A stretch of DNA of 43,663 bases from Gammaproteobacteria bacterium (GTDB taxonomy: Bacteria; Pseudomonadota; Gammaproteobacteria; Steroidobacterales; Steroidobacteraceae): NCBI GenBank assembly GCA_030038755.1, contig JASHSK010000003.1:1-43663 (forward strand), in the 5' to 3' direction. Shown piece after piece: positions 29,259 through 36,003 of this stretch (position 1 is the first letter of the stretch; each line of letters opens with the position of its first letter). The notes beneath the pieces were generated by a model, which saw only the letters and a program-made list of their open reading frames with translations, was not told the DNA's origin and did not search any database. The translations under genes were made by a program, and so were the position numbers.

Positions 29259-29651
29259 ATGAACGCTACCGCCAGTGACGCCGCCGAACATGCCGCACGC
29301 GTCAGCCGCGAGGCCGCCTCGGAGTTTCGTAAGCGCAGCGCCGAGACAGGCGGCTTCCTGGCCGAGGAGCTGCGTGCCTTCATGGCCGATGTGGAGGAGC
29401 TGGTGAGGAAGGTGGCCGATATCTCGGATGCGGAAGTCGCGCGCGTGCGCGTCAAGGTGGCGAATGCGCTCACCGACATGCGGCGTGTCGCCGGCGACAC
29501 CACCGAGAGTCTGCGCGAGCGTGCCCGCGTTGCCGTTGATGCGACCGATGAGTACGTGCGCGAACGCCCGTGGACCTCCATCGGGATCGCGGCCGCGCTC
29601 GGGCTGCTGATCGGTGTGGGCGTGTCGGCGGCCTCGCGCGGCCGCGGCTGA
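29259..29651 (+). CDS. YqjD/ElaB-like (DUF883) membrane-anchored helical protein
   Basis: A 130-residue protein of the ElaB/YgaM/YqjD type. E. coli members are anchored in the inner membrane by the C-terminus and bind ribosomes in stationary phase. Residues 1-100 are amphipathic helix (FLAEELRAFMADVEELVRKVADISDAEVARVRVKVANAL). The end has the family motif VRERPWTSIGIAAALGLLIGVGVSAASRGRG, a membrane segment with a glycine-rich face. ATG 29259 has AGGAGA upstream; the longer track ORF is not credible. It is the first gene of a three-gene operon with YqjE- and YqjK-like genes. Confidence 0.88.
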   Translation: MNATASDAAEHAARVSREAASEFRKRSAETGGFLAEELRAFMADVEELVRKVADISDAEVARVRVKVANALTDMRRVAGDTTESLRERARVAVDATDEYVRERPWTSIGIAAALGLLIGVGVSAASRGRG

Positions 29652-29676
29652 GTACGACGCGCAACGGAACTGCGCC

Positions 29677-30105
29677 TTGCTGTCCACCTTCGAGCTGCTG
29701 CCCAAGCTCGCTCAGGCGCTCCTGAGACACCTCATTGCCTATGGCGAGCTGGCGTACGAGGAGGCCCGCGAGGCACTCGCGCGCGCGCGGCGGCAGATCG
29801 TGGGGATCGCCGTGGCGCTGCTGGCCGGCATGATGGCGCTGGGGCTCGGTTGCCTGTGGGTCATCGCGGCGACGTGGAATGGACCGGACCGTCTGTGGGC
29901 CGTGGGGGGGTTGTGCATCGGCTTTCTGCTGATCGCAATCAGTGGCGGCGCCTACGCCGTCGGCGGACGCTCGCGCGGGACAGCGTTCGAGCAACTGCGC
30001 GCCGAGTGGCGCGCGGACCTGCGGGAGATCGCCAGGCTCGACCCGACGCTGGTCGGCGAGCCTGGTTCCGCCATGGTGGGAGGGCAGCGTGCCGCGCGCG
30101 AGTGA
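29677..30105 (+). CDS. YqjE-like (phage-holin-fold) membrane protein
   Basis: A 142-residue protein of the YqjE/DUF1469 type, often labelled phage holin superfamily III although no phage genes are near. An N-terminal amphipathic helix (LIAYGELAYEEAREALARARRQ) is followed by two membrane segments (IVGIAVALLAGMMALGLGCLWVIAA and LWAVGGLCIGFLLIAISGGAYAV) and a helical tail. The TTG at 29677 is the likely start because it opens at LLSTFELLPKL; the longer track ORF overlaps the previous gene. It lies 25 bases after the YqjD-like gene, matching the yqjD-yqjE order of enterobacteria. Confidence 0.8.
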   Translation: MLSTFELLPKLAQALLRHLIAYGELAYEEAREALARARRQIVGIAVALLAGMMALGLGCLWVIAATWNGPDRLWAVGGLCIGFLLIAISGGAYAVGGRSRGTAFEQLRAEWRADLREIARLDPTLVGEPGSAMVGGQRAARE

Positions 30106-30421
30106 GCAGCGCGATCAGCGCCACGCGCGCCTGCGGGGGCGGATTGCGCTGTCGCGCGCGGAGCTGTTCGCGCTGGCACACACCGTGAACGGCGATCAGG
30201 CCGGGCCGGACACGGCCGCGGCCGAAGAGCAGCGCGCGAGTTTTCCGCACAGCCACACCATGCGAGTGCTGCTCGGCCGGCCGGGTCAGCTGCTGCTCGC
30301 AGGCGCGGCGGTGGCAATGGCGCTGCTGCGACCGCAGCTGCTGTGGCGCGCGATGCGCTTCACGCCGATGCTGCGGCCGCTGTTGTTGCGTTACCTGCTG
30401 CCGCTGCTCGGAGGGCACTGA
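30089..30421 (+). CDS. YqjK-like small protein
   Basis: A 110-residue basic protein in the position of YqjK in the yqjD-yqjE-yqjK cassette. The N-terminal half is charged (RDQRHARLRGRIALSRAELFALAHTVN), and the C-terminal half has a hydrophobic segment (GQLLLAGAAVAMALLRPQLLWRAMRFTPMLRPLLLRYLLPLL). The GTG at 30089 is preceded by GGGAGGG and overlaps the YqjE-like gene by 17 bases, which supports this start. Assignment rests on position and general layout more than on strong sequence similarity. Confidence 0.6.
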   Translation: MPRASEQRDQRHARLRGRIALSRAELFALAHTVNGDQAGPDTAAAEEQRASFPHSHTMRVLLGRPGQLLLAGAAVAMALLRPQLLWRAMRFTPMLRPLLLRYLLPLLGGH

Positions 30422-30608
30422 TCAGGAAAAGCGAACGCGGGCCGCGCCGGCCGGGACGCCGAACGGACGCATCAACAGACGCATCCATTCGTCAGCAACA
30501 TCGCCGAGGCGATGAGATCGGGCGAGCAGCGCTGCAACCGGCGCGGCTGAAATCGGCTCACCGCGGGGCGCCATCGCCGGGTCACCCCGGGTGCGCTATC
30601 ATCCGCAG

Positions 30609-30865
30609 CAGGGGGTGGGATCGGCTCCGGCCGACGCCCGCTGCATACCTCGAACCGCGAGCCACCGCGACTGCAGGGAGGTTGTGGCCGCCGCCGATGG
30701 GTGAGCACCCGTCGGGACTTGAACACACGTTGCCCATTTTCCGAAATCCACCTGAACGGATCGCTTGCGACTGCGGCCTCATCGTTAGGCCGACGGCACG
30801 CTGCCGGCAATAGCGCCCACCTCACCCCCCCGCGGTGCGCGCCGAATGTCGGCAGCGTTTTTTTT
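30609..30865 (+). ncRNA. Candidate structured RNA, possibly 6S-like
   Basis: A TATCAT box (30597-30602) would start transcription near 30609. The 5' GGGGGUGGG (30611-30619) can pair with CCCACC-UCA-CCC (30816-30827), closing a long rod. Inside are CUGCA/UGCAG around CUCG-AACCG-CGAG (30641-30676), a 10-bp hairpin CCGAUGGGUGAGCACCCGUCGG and CGGCCU-CAUCGUU-AGGCCG. If transcription starts further upstream, GCGCUAU (30594-30600) with AUAGCGC (30810-30816) and CCGCAGC with GCUGCCGG give an alternative closing stem. The rod shape, GAGCA-containing hairpin and size recall 6S RNA, but I cannot confirm it. RNase P RNA, tmRNA and SRP RNA signatures are absent. Confidence 0.42.
30838..30865 (+). terminator. 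Intrinsic terminator with T8 tract
   Basis: The stem CGC-GCCGA / UCGGC-A-GCG (8 bp with one bulged A, loop AUG) is followed at once by eight T. It is the clearest intrinsic terminator noticed in the window. It ends any plus-strand transcript from the region before it. Confidence 0.85.
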
Positions 30866-30891
30866 GGCCGCGCGGGCGCCGTCGCCGTGAA

Positions 30892-30900
30892 TGCTAAGAT
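30892..30900 (+). promoter_or_regulatory. Extended -10 promoter of the ModF-like gene
   Basis: TGC-TAAGAT is an extended -10 element 27 bases after the T8 terminator and 34 bases before the ATG at 30935. No clear -35 is needed for this promoter type. Confidence 0.45.
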
Positions 30901-30934
30901 GCGACCTTCCGATCGACTCTCCGATTGACGCAAG

Positions 30935-32527
30935 ATGCGCAGATCGCCGTCCCTGCGCGTGCGCCCACGAGCGCCCGTGCCTGCGCGGGCACTCGCGCGC
31001 GCGCGTCCACTCGCGCGCTCGCGGTCGCATGAGCCTTACGTGCGGGTGGACCTGGTCGGGGTCGGCCTGACGCTCGGCGAGCGGCGCATCCTGCGCGACA
31101 TTGATTGGAGCGTGCGGCCGGGCCAGCGTTGGGTGCTGATGGGCGCCAACGGCGCCGGCAAGACACTGCTGCTCAAGCTGCTGGCCGGGGATATCTGGCC
31201 GACACCCCGGCAGGGGCGACGCTGCTATCAATGGCGTGGAGAACGGTTCGATCAACCCTACGGCGTCCGGCAGGAGATCATCTACATAGGAGCCGAGCGG
31301 CAGGACCGCTACGAGCACTATCGCTGGAACTACCGCGTAGAGACGGTGGTCGGCACCGGACTGCATCGAACCGATATCGCGCTCGATGTCCTCACGACAC
31401 GAGAGCGTCGGCGCGTCGCAGCCCTCTTGAAGCGGCTGCGACTGCAGGAGCTGGCGCGCCGTCGATTTCTCACGCTGTCATACGGGGAGCGACGGCTGGT
31501 ACTGCTGGCCCGTGCGCTGGCCGCCGCGCCCGGGCTGCTGCTGCTCGATGAGCTGTTCAACGGGCTGGATGAGCGCAATCGCGAGCGCGCGTTGTACTGT
31601 CTGCGCAGCCTCAGCCGTGCGGCGCTGCCCTGGGTTCTGACCACTCATCGGGGCGAGGAGATCCCCGGGTTCGCGACTCATTGTGCGCAGTTGCGTGCGG
31701 GACGGCTGCGCCGCAGCCGCCTGCCGCAGGTGCGCGCGGCCGCGCGCGAGCCTGCTGCTGGAGCCGAACGGCCGCCGAGCGCAGCGGTGTTCGAGTCAGG
31801 GGTCGCTGCGCCGCCGCTCGTGCGCCTGCGCAACGTGACCGTGTGGCGCCAGGGCGTCGTGGCATTGCGCGGCGTGTCTCTCGAGCTGCACCGTGGCGAC
31901 TGCTGGGTCGTCCACGGTCCCAATGGGAGCGGCAAGTCCAGCCTCATCCAGGCCGTGTACGGCGATCTGAGCGCGGCGCGCGGCGGAGCGATCGAGCGCG
32001 CCGGCGTGGGCCGCGGCGTGCCGCTCGCACAGTTCCGGCGTCGGGTCGGCCTCGTCGCTCCGGAGCTGCAGGCATTGCATGCCACCTACCTGCGCGTGGA
32101 TGAGGTCGTGGCCTCGGGCCTGACCGCCAGCATCGCGACGGGCGGCACGCGGACGGCGCGCAGCCGCCGTGTATCACGTGTCCTGCGGCGTGTGGGCGCC
32201 GCGGGGCTCGCGGCTCGAGCGCTGCGCACTCTTTCCTACGGACAGCTGCGGCGTGTGCTGTTCGCACGCGCCCTGGTGGGCGAGCCTGATATCCTGCTGC
32301 TCGACGAGCCGTACGCGGGTCTCGATGGCTCGGTGCGCACCCAGCTGCGCGCCCTGGTCGAGAGCACCGCACGATCCGGGGTGAGCGTGGTGATGGCAAC
32401 TCATCATAGGGACGAATGGCCCGCGGGGGCCACACACGAGCTGCAGCTCGAGCGCGGGCGCGTGCTGTACGGGGGCGAGGTTCGCCGGCGCGGCGCGGTG
32501 CGCACGCGCGCGGGGCGCCGCGCATGA
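30935..32527 (+). CDS. ModF-like protein with two ABC ATPase domains
   Basis: A 530-residue soluble protein with tandem ABC ATPases and no membrane domain. Domain 1 has Walker A GANGAGKT, signature LSYGERR and Walker B LLLLDELFNGLD. Domain 2 has Walker A GPNGSGKSS, signature LSYGQLRR and Walker B ILLLDEPYAGLD, then an H-loop ATHHRDEW. This layout and the LSYG signatures match ModF/PhrA, linked to molybdenum metabolism in E. coli though its exact role is unclear. Domain 1 has ELFNG in place of the usual EPxxG. The first 38 residues are Arg/Pro/Ala-rich, so a later start (GTG near 31039) is possible. The stop overlaps an ATG as ATGA inside a 26-bp repeat. Confidence 0.8.
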   Translation: MRRSPSLRVRPRAPVPARALARARPLARSRSHEPYVRVDLVGVGLTLGERRILRDIDWSVRPGQRWVLMGANGAGKTLLLKLLAGDIWPTPRQGRRCYQWRGERFDQPYGVRQEIIYIGAERQDRYEHYRWNYRVETVVGTGLHRTDIALDVLTTRERRRVAALLKRLRLQELARRRFLTLSYGERRLVLLARALAAAPGLLLLDELFNGLDERNRERALYCLRSLSRAALPWVLTTHRGEEIPGFATHCAQLRAGRLRRSRLPQVRAAAREPAAGAERPPSAAVFESGVAAPPLVRLRNVTVWRQGVVALRGVSLELHRGDCWVVHGPNGSGKSSLIQAVYGDLSAARGGAIERAGVGRGVPLAQFRRRVGLVAPELQALHATYLRVDEVVASGLTASIATGGTRTARSRRVSRVLRRVGAAGLAARALRTLSYGQLRRVLFARALVGEPDILLLDEPYAGLDGSVRTQLRALVESTARSGVSVVMATHHRDEWPAGATHELQLERGRVLYGGEVRRRGAVRTRAGRRA

Positions 32528-32553
32528 GTACGCGTGCGGGGCCAGGCGCATGA
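32524..32553 (+). CDS. Mini-ORF 1 in the ATGA relay (MSTRAGPGA)
   Basis: Nine codons and a TGA stop between the ModF-like gene and the next gene. Its ATG overlaps the ModF-like stop, and its TGA overlaps the next ATG. No function is claimed for the peptide; its likely meaning is to pass terminating ribosomes on. Confidence 0.35.
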   Translation: MSTRAGPGA

Positions 32554-32579
32554 GTGTGCGCGCGGGGCCGGGCGCATGA
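32550..32579 (+). CDS. Mini-ORF 2 in the ATGA relay (MSVRAGPGA)
   Basis: Second nine-codon ORF of the relay, with a TGA overlapping the ATG at 32576 of the beta-lactamase-like gene. It was produced by duplication of the same 26-bp unit. Confidence 0.35.
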   Translation: MSVRAGPGA

Positions 32580-33523
32580 GCACGCGCGCGGGGATGATCC
32601 TCGGCGGCCTGATCGTGCTGGCCGCGCTGGCGACGGGCGGCTGGGCATGGCATCACCACCGGGCGCATCAGGCGGCGCTGCGCGTGCTCGTGCAGGGTGG
32701 GGACGGTGGCGGACTGCCCATCGCCGAGCCCCGTGATGAACATTTCGATGCCGCGGGGCTGGCGCGCGCCGCGGCTGATCCGGCGGCGGCGGGGCTGCAG
32801 GCATTCGTCGTGATGCGGCATGGACACGTGGTGTTCGCCCGCTACGCTGACGGCTTCTCTGCCGATCGCATGATCGACCCCGGTGGGTTCGCGCCCGTGC
32901 TCGTGGCGCTGGCGGCCGGGGTGGCCGTTCGTGACGGGACCCTGGCGACGCTCGCGCCCGCGCGCTTCGACCCGGCGCAGCTGCGTGCGGGGATCGAGCG
33001 AGGTACGCACCGCAGCTACGTGAGCTACCTGTCGCGAGTGTTGTGGCGACGGCTGAATGCCGCGCCTGCCTGGATCCTGCTGCCTTCGACGGACGCGGTG
33101 CCGCCGGTCGACTGCTGCTTCGAGGCGCGCCTGCAGGACTGGCTGCGCATCGGTGGCCTGCTGGTCAACGACGGCAGTTTCGAGGACACGCAGGTGATCC
33201 CCCGGGGCTGGGTCGCGCAGATGCGCAAGCCGGTCAGCGCCGATGAGCTCGAGGGCATGGGTGTGCAGCTGCCTTCGCACGCGCCGACGGCCCGATCGTT
33301 CGATGCCGCGGACCTGATCCTTCTGCGCGGTGACGGACACTGGCGGCTGTGGCTGGTCCCCAGCCTGAAGCTGGTGGTGCTGTTCGGTGCACGCGCCGAT
33401 GCCGGCGACAGCGCTTCGGGCTGGGACGAGACGCGCTTGCCGAACCTCGTCATCGAGGCACTCACCGACCGCCCGCCGGCGCAGGCGGGGTCGCTCATGC
33501 AGCAGCTCGTGCACGGTCACTGA
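32576..33523 (+). CDS. Membrane-anchored beta-lactamase-family pseudo-enzyme
   Basis: A 315-residue protein with an N-terminal membrane anchor (MILGGLIVLAALATGGWAW). The periplasmic part aligns by eye with class C beta-lactamase-like serine hydrolases: GLQAFVVMRHGHVVFARYADGF, then FEARLQDWLRIGGLLVNDGSFEDTQVIPRGWVAQM, then HWRLWLVPSLKLVVLFGARAD. Where active members have the SxxK nucleophile motif this protein reads DPGGFAPVLVALAAG, with no Ser or Lys, so hydrolysis is unlikely. It may bind a peptidoglycan- or ester-like ligand (inference). ATG 32576 is the fourth copy of the 26-bp repeat and overlaps the preceding mini-ORF. Confidence 0.62.
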   Translation: MSTRAGMILGGLIVLAALATGGWAWHHHRAHQAALRVLVQGGDGGGLPIAEPRDEHFDAAGLARAAADPAAAGLQAFVVMRHGHVVFARYADGFSADRMIDPGGFAPVLVALAAGVAVRDGTLATLAPARFDPAQLRAGIERGTHRSYVSYLSRVLWRRLNAAPAWILLPSTDAVPPVDCCFEARLQDWLRIGGLLVNDGSFEDTQVIPRGWVAQMRKPVSADELEGMGVQLPSHAPTARSFDAADLILLRGDGHWRLWLVPSLKLVVLFGARADAGDSASGWDETRLPNLVIEALTDRPPAQAGSLMQQLVHGH

Positions 33524-33538
33524 CGTAGGAGGCGTAAG

Positions 33539-34756
33539 CTGAAAGCGCTGCGATCGCTGTGCATCGTCGTCGTCATCGACGTGCTCGGCTTCGGGATACT
33601 CATCCCACTGATTCCCTACATGGCCGCGCGCTTCGGAGCCTCTCCGTCGCTGAACACGGCGGTGCTCGGTACCTACTCGCTGTGCCAGCTGCTGGCCGCT
33701 CCGCTGTGGGGGCGCCTGTCCGATCGCTATGGACGTCGACCGATCCTCATATCGAGCATGTCCGGCGCCTTCGTCTCCTACGTCATCCTCGCTTTCGCGC
33801 ACACGCTCACCGTGCTGTTCATCGCACGGGCCCTGGCCGGCTTCATGGCGGGCAATCTCTCGGCGGCCATGGCCTACGCCTCGGATATCAGCAGCGCGCG
33901 CGATCGAGCCAGGACCATGGGCATGGTCGGCGCTTCGATCGGCATCGGCTTCATGCTGGGTCCCGCGATCGGCGGGGCGCTGTCCGGCGAGCACATCCAG
34001 AGCGCCAACTTCATGCGTCCGGCCCTGCTGTCGGCCTCGCTGAGCGTCGTGGCGATGATGCTCGTGGCGTTCATGCTGCCCGAGAGTCACACGGCGGAGC
34101 AGCGCCGGGCGTCGGCCGCCGAGCCGCGTACGCACGGCTGGCGGCTGCTGCGCACGCTGCCCGGACTGCGATTGGTGGCACTGGCGACGCTGCTGGTCAC
34201 GTTCTCGCAATCCACGCTCGAATCGATCTTCGCGATCTGGGCCATGAACCGCTATCACGTTGGGCCGCTGACCATCGGCATGACGCTGTTCGTGCTGGCG
34301 ATCGTGGCCGTGGGCGTGCAGGGCGGGTTGGTGCGGCGGCTGGCGCCGCGCTACGCAGAGCAGCGACTGGCAATGGCCGGCATCGTGTGCTACGTGGTGG
34401 GACTGGGCACAGTCGCGTATGGCGGTGCGTTGGGTGTGGTCATCGTCGGCCTGGTCTTCTGTGGGCTGGGGTCGGGTCTGTTCAGTCCAAGCGGCGCGGC
34501 CCTGGCCTCGCACCAGGCGCAGGCGGGCAATCGGGGCGCGGTCATGGGTGTCTACCAGGCCGGTACTTCCACGGCGCGCGTGATCGCGCCGTTCGTATCC
34601 GGTCCGGTGTACATGCTGCTCGGGCCGGGCTTTCCCTACCTGCTGGCGTGCGTGGTCACGCTGCAGGCGCTGTGGTGCGTCCTCGGGATCGGGCCTCTGC
34701 CGGCCGTGCAGGCGGCCACCCCCGACATGCGGCGCGAGCGCAGGGACCTTCGCTAG
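33539..34756 (+). CDS. MFS transporter, TetA-like, with probable CTG start
   Basis: A major facilitator transporter with about 12 membrane segments. Typical features are IDVLGFGILIPLIPYMAARFG in helix 1, LWGRLSDRYGRRPILI (loop 2-3 motif), FIARALAGFMAGNLSAAMAYASD, MGMVGASIGIGFMLGPAIGGAL and, in the second half, CGLGSGLFSPSGAALASHQA. The substrate is unknown; drugs or other small molecules are exported by relatives. The track start GTG 33581 would cut helix 1. The frame upstream to the previous TGA has no ATG, GTG or TTG, but CTG 33539 stands six bases after a perfect AGGAGG, so CTG is taken as the start (405 residues). Confidence 0.85.
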   Translation: MKALRSLCIVVVIDVLGFGILIPLIPYMAARFGASPSLNTAVLGTYSLCQLLAAPLWGRLSDRYGRRPILISSMSGAFVSYVILAFAHTLTVLFIARALAGFMAGNLSAAMAYASDISSARDRARTMGMVGASIGIGFMLGPAIGGALSGEHIQSANFMRPALLSASLSVVAMMLVAFMLPESHTAEQRRASAAEPRTHGWRLLRTLPGLRLVALATLLVTFSQSTLESIFAIWAMNRYHVGPLTIGMTLFVLAIVAVGVQGGLVRRLAPRYAEQRLAMAGIVCYVVGLGTVAYGGALGVVIVGLVFCGLGSGLFSPSGAALASHQAQAGNRGAVMGVYQAGTSTARVIAPFVSGPVYMLLGPGFPYLLACVVTLQALWCVLGIGPLPAVQAATPDMRRERRDLR

Positions 34757-34812
34757 GGTACCTGCTGCGTGCCAGTCGTGCGGCTGGATGGAACGTGCTG
34801 GGAGTACTCGAG

Positions 34813-35355
34813 ATGAACAACCCGATGCACAGTGGCATCTACTCGCTGGGCGAGCGGCGGCTGGTCACGGCCGGCGACGACTACTACATCGCCCCCGGTG
34901 CGCAGGTCATCGGCTCGGTCACCCTCGGGGCAGGAGCAAGCCTGTGGTTCAACTGCGTGGTGCGCGCCGATGACGAAATCATCGAGATCGGTGCCGGCAG
35001 CAACGTGCAGGACGGCGCCGTGCTGCACGCCGATCCCGGCGCGCCCACGCGCATCGGGCGCGACGCGACCGTGGGACACATGGCGCTGGTGCACAGCTGC
35101 CACATAGGCGATGAGTCGTTGATCGGCAACGGCGCCATTGTTCTCGACCGTGTTCGCATCGGCCGGCATTGCATCGTGGCTGCCGGCGCGCTCGTACCGC
35201 CCGATCGCGAGATCCCCGACGGCTCGGTGCTGATGGGCACGCCGGCGCAGCTGGTCCGGACGGTGACTGCCGCGGATCTGCAGATGATCCGCGACGCCGC
35301 CGCACACTACCGCGCGCGCATCGCGCATTATCGCGCGCACCTGCGGGCGCGCTAG
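34813..35355 (+). CDS. Gamma-carbonic-anhydrase-like hexapeptide-repeat protein
   Basis: A 180-residue left-handed beta-helix protein of the YrdA/PaaY/gamma-CA group. Hexapeptide repeats run through IAPGAQVIGSVTLGAGASLWFNCVVRADDEIIEIGAGSNVQDGAVLHADPG, followed by VGHMALVHSCHIGDESLIGNGAIVLDRVRIGRHCIVAAGALVPPDREIPDGSVLMGTPAQLVR. Histidines in VLHAD, VGHM and VHSC sit where family members bind zinc or another metal. Many such proteins lack measurable carbonic anhydrase activity, so the reaction is open. ATG 34813 (MNNPMHSGIYSLGERR) is preceded by GGGAG. It follows the MFS gene by 56 bases. Confidence 0.88.
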   Translation: MNNPMHSGIYSLGERRLVTAGDDYYIAPGAQVIGSVTLGAGASLWFNCVVRADDEIIEIGAGSNVQDGAVLHADPGAPTRIGRDATVGHMALVHSCHIGDESLIGNGAIVLDRVRIGRHCIVAAGALVPPDREIPDGSVLMGTPAQLVRTVTAADLQMIRDAAAHYRARIAHYRAHLRAR

Positions 35356-35410
35356 CGCCTGTCACCGGCTCGTCACTGATATCTCACCGGATCGTGACGT
35401 CAGCGCGCGT

Positions 35411-35427
35411 ATGCTCGCTGCGAGCAT
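35411..35427. promoter_or_regulatory. 17-bp palindrome upstream of the redox genes
   Basis: ATGCTCGC-T-GCGAGCAT is a perfect 8-bp inverted repeat with one central base. It overlaps a possible -10 TATGCT (35410-35415) ahead of the cytochrome gene, which is where a repressor operator would sit. No regulator gene is adjacent. Confidence 0.4.
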
Positions 35428-35560
35428 CGCTTGCGCCCGGGAAGCAACCATCCGCGAGTCAGGAAGAGTGTTCAGACGGGTTTTATGGGAATCTCGCAGG
35501 CAATCCGCGCGTGGCTCACCCGACCGGGCGAGGCGGGTCTTCGGGGGCGGTCAGCCGCTG

Positions 35561-35989
35561 GTGCGCGCGCTCACGCTGGGCCCGATGATAGGGCTGTGCT
35601 GCCAGCTGTGGGTTCCCGGAGCGCTCTCGCAGGCGGCTACGCCGGCGAGCGGTGCGGCGGTGCCGCGGATTCTGCCGCGACCGACCAACCTGCAGGTGCT
35701 GCCGAAGGACATTTCGCCGGTGCAGCTGCGGCAGGTGATGACCGGGTTTCGCGATGGGCTGGGGGTTACCTGCGGCTACTGCCATGCCGAGGACCCGCGG
35801 ACCCAGAGGCTCGATTTCGCATCGGACCAAAAGCCGGCCAAGCAGACCACCAGGCTCATGATCCGCATGCTCAACGACATCAACGACCGGTATCTGCGCG
35901 GGCTCGGAGATCCGCGCTACTCGACGCCGGTCACGTGCGGTACCTGCCACCAGGGCGAATCGACTCCGCCGCCGTTCGAGCCGAGGTAA
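35561..35989 (+). CDS. Exported c-type cytochrome with two CXXCH motifs
   Basis: A small exported cytochrome resembling the photosynthetic-reaction-centre cytochrome c-like family found in many non-photosynthetic bacteria. The mature part reads NLQVLPKDISPVQLRQVMTGFRDGLGVTCGYCHAED (CGYCH at 71-75), then RLDFASDQKPAKQTTRLMIRMLNDINDRYL and VTCGTCHQGE (CGTCH at 126-130). Starts are uncertain: GTG 35561 gives a compact signal peptide (MRALTLGPMIGLCCQLWVPGALSQA) and is chosen; GTG 35468 and the track start 35411 would add 31 and 50 residues. It heads a run of exported redox proteins, 14 bases before the next gene. Confidence 0.75.
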   Translation: MRALTLGPMIGLCCQLWVPGALSQAATPASGAAVPRILPRPTNLQVLPKDISPVQLRQVMTGFRDGLGVTCGYCHAEDPRTQRLDFASDQKPAKQTTRLMIRMLNDINDRYLRGLGDPRYSTPVTCGTCHQGESTPPPFEPR

Positions 35990-36003
35990 CGTCACGCGCT
36001 CCG

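Larger units (their letters stand above)
30422..30934. other. Gene-free region upstream of the ModF-like gene
   Basis: About 510 bases with no convincing protein gene. The short ORFs on either strand lack ribosome binding sites and protein-like composition. From about 30590 it contains nested inverted repeats, then an intrinsic terminator (30838-30865), then an extended -10 promoter for the ModF-like gene. Bases 30422-30590 show nothing I can name. Confidence 0.6.
32498..32593 (+). repeat. 26-bp tandem repeat with a relay of ATGA stop-start overlaps
   Basis: Copies start at 32498, 32524, 32550 and 32576. The first encodes the end of the ModF-like protein (VRTRAGRRA, stop). The next two each form a nine-codon ORF plus stop, MSTRAGPGA and MSVRAGPGA. 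The last opens the next gene (MSTRAGMIL). Each stop TGA overlaps the next ATG as ATGA (32524, 32550, 32576). The unit is 3n-1 bases long, which preserves the overlap at each copy. Confidence 0.93.

Noticed and set aside
29677-30105. Phage holin as evidence of a prophage
   Set aside because: The holin-like label fits YqjE proteins in general. The gene sits in a YqjD-YqjE-YqjK-like cassette with no phage genes nearby.
30590-30865. RNase P RNA, tmRNA or SRP RNA
   Set aside because: Expected conserved cores (the GGAAAGUCCGGGCUCC-type core, a tmRNA tag ORF, the GGUCAGGUCCGGAAGGAAGCAGCC-type core) are not present.
30472-30933. Minus-strand 153-codon ORF in the gene-free region
   Set aside because: It runs antisense through the T8 terminator and inverted repeats, and its translation is Arg/Pro-rich without features.
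32174-34513. Minus-strand ORF of 779 codons
   Set aside because: It lies antisense to the ModF-like, beta-lactamase-like and MFS genes. Its Arg/His/Gln-rich composition is typical of shadow frames in GC-rich DNA.
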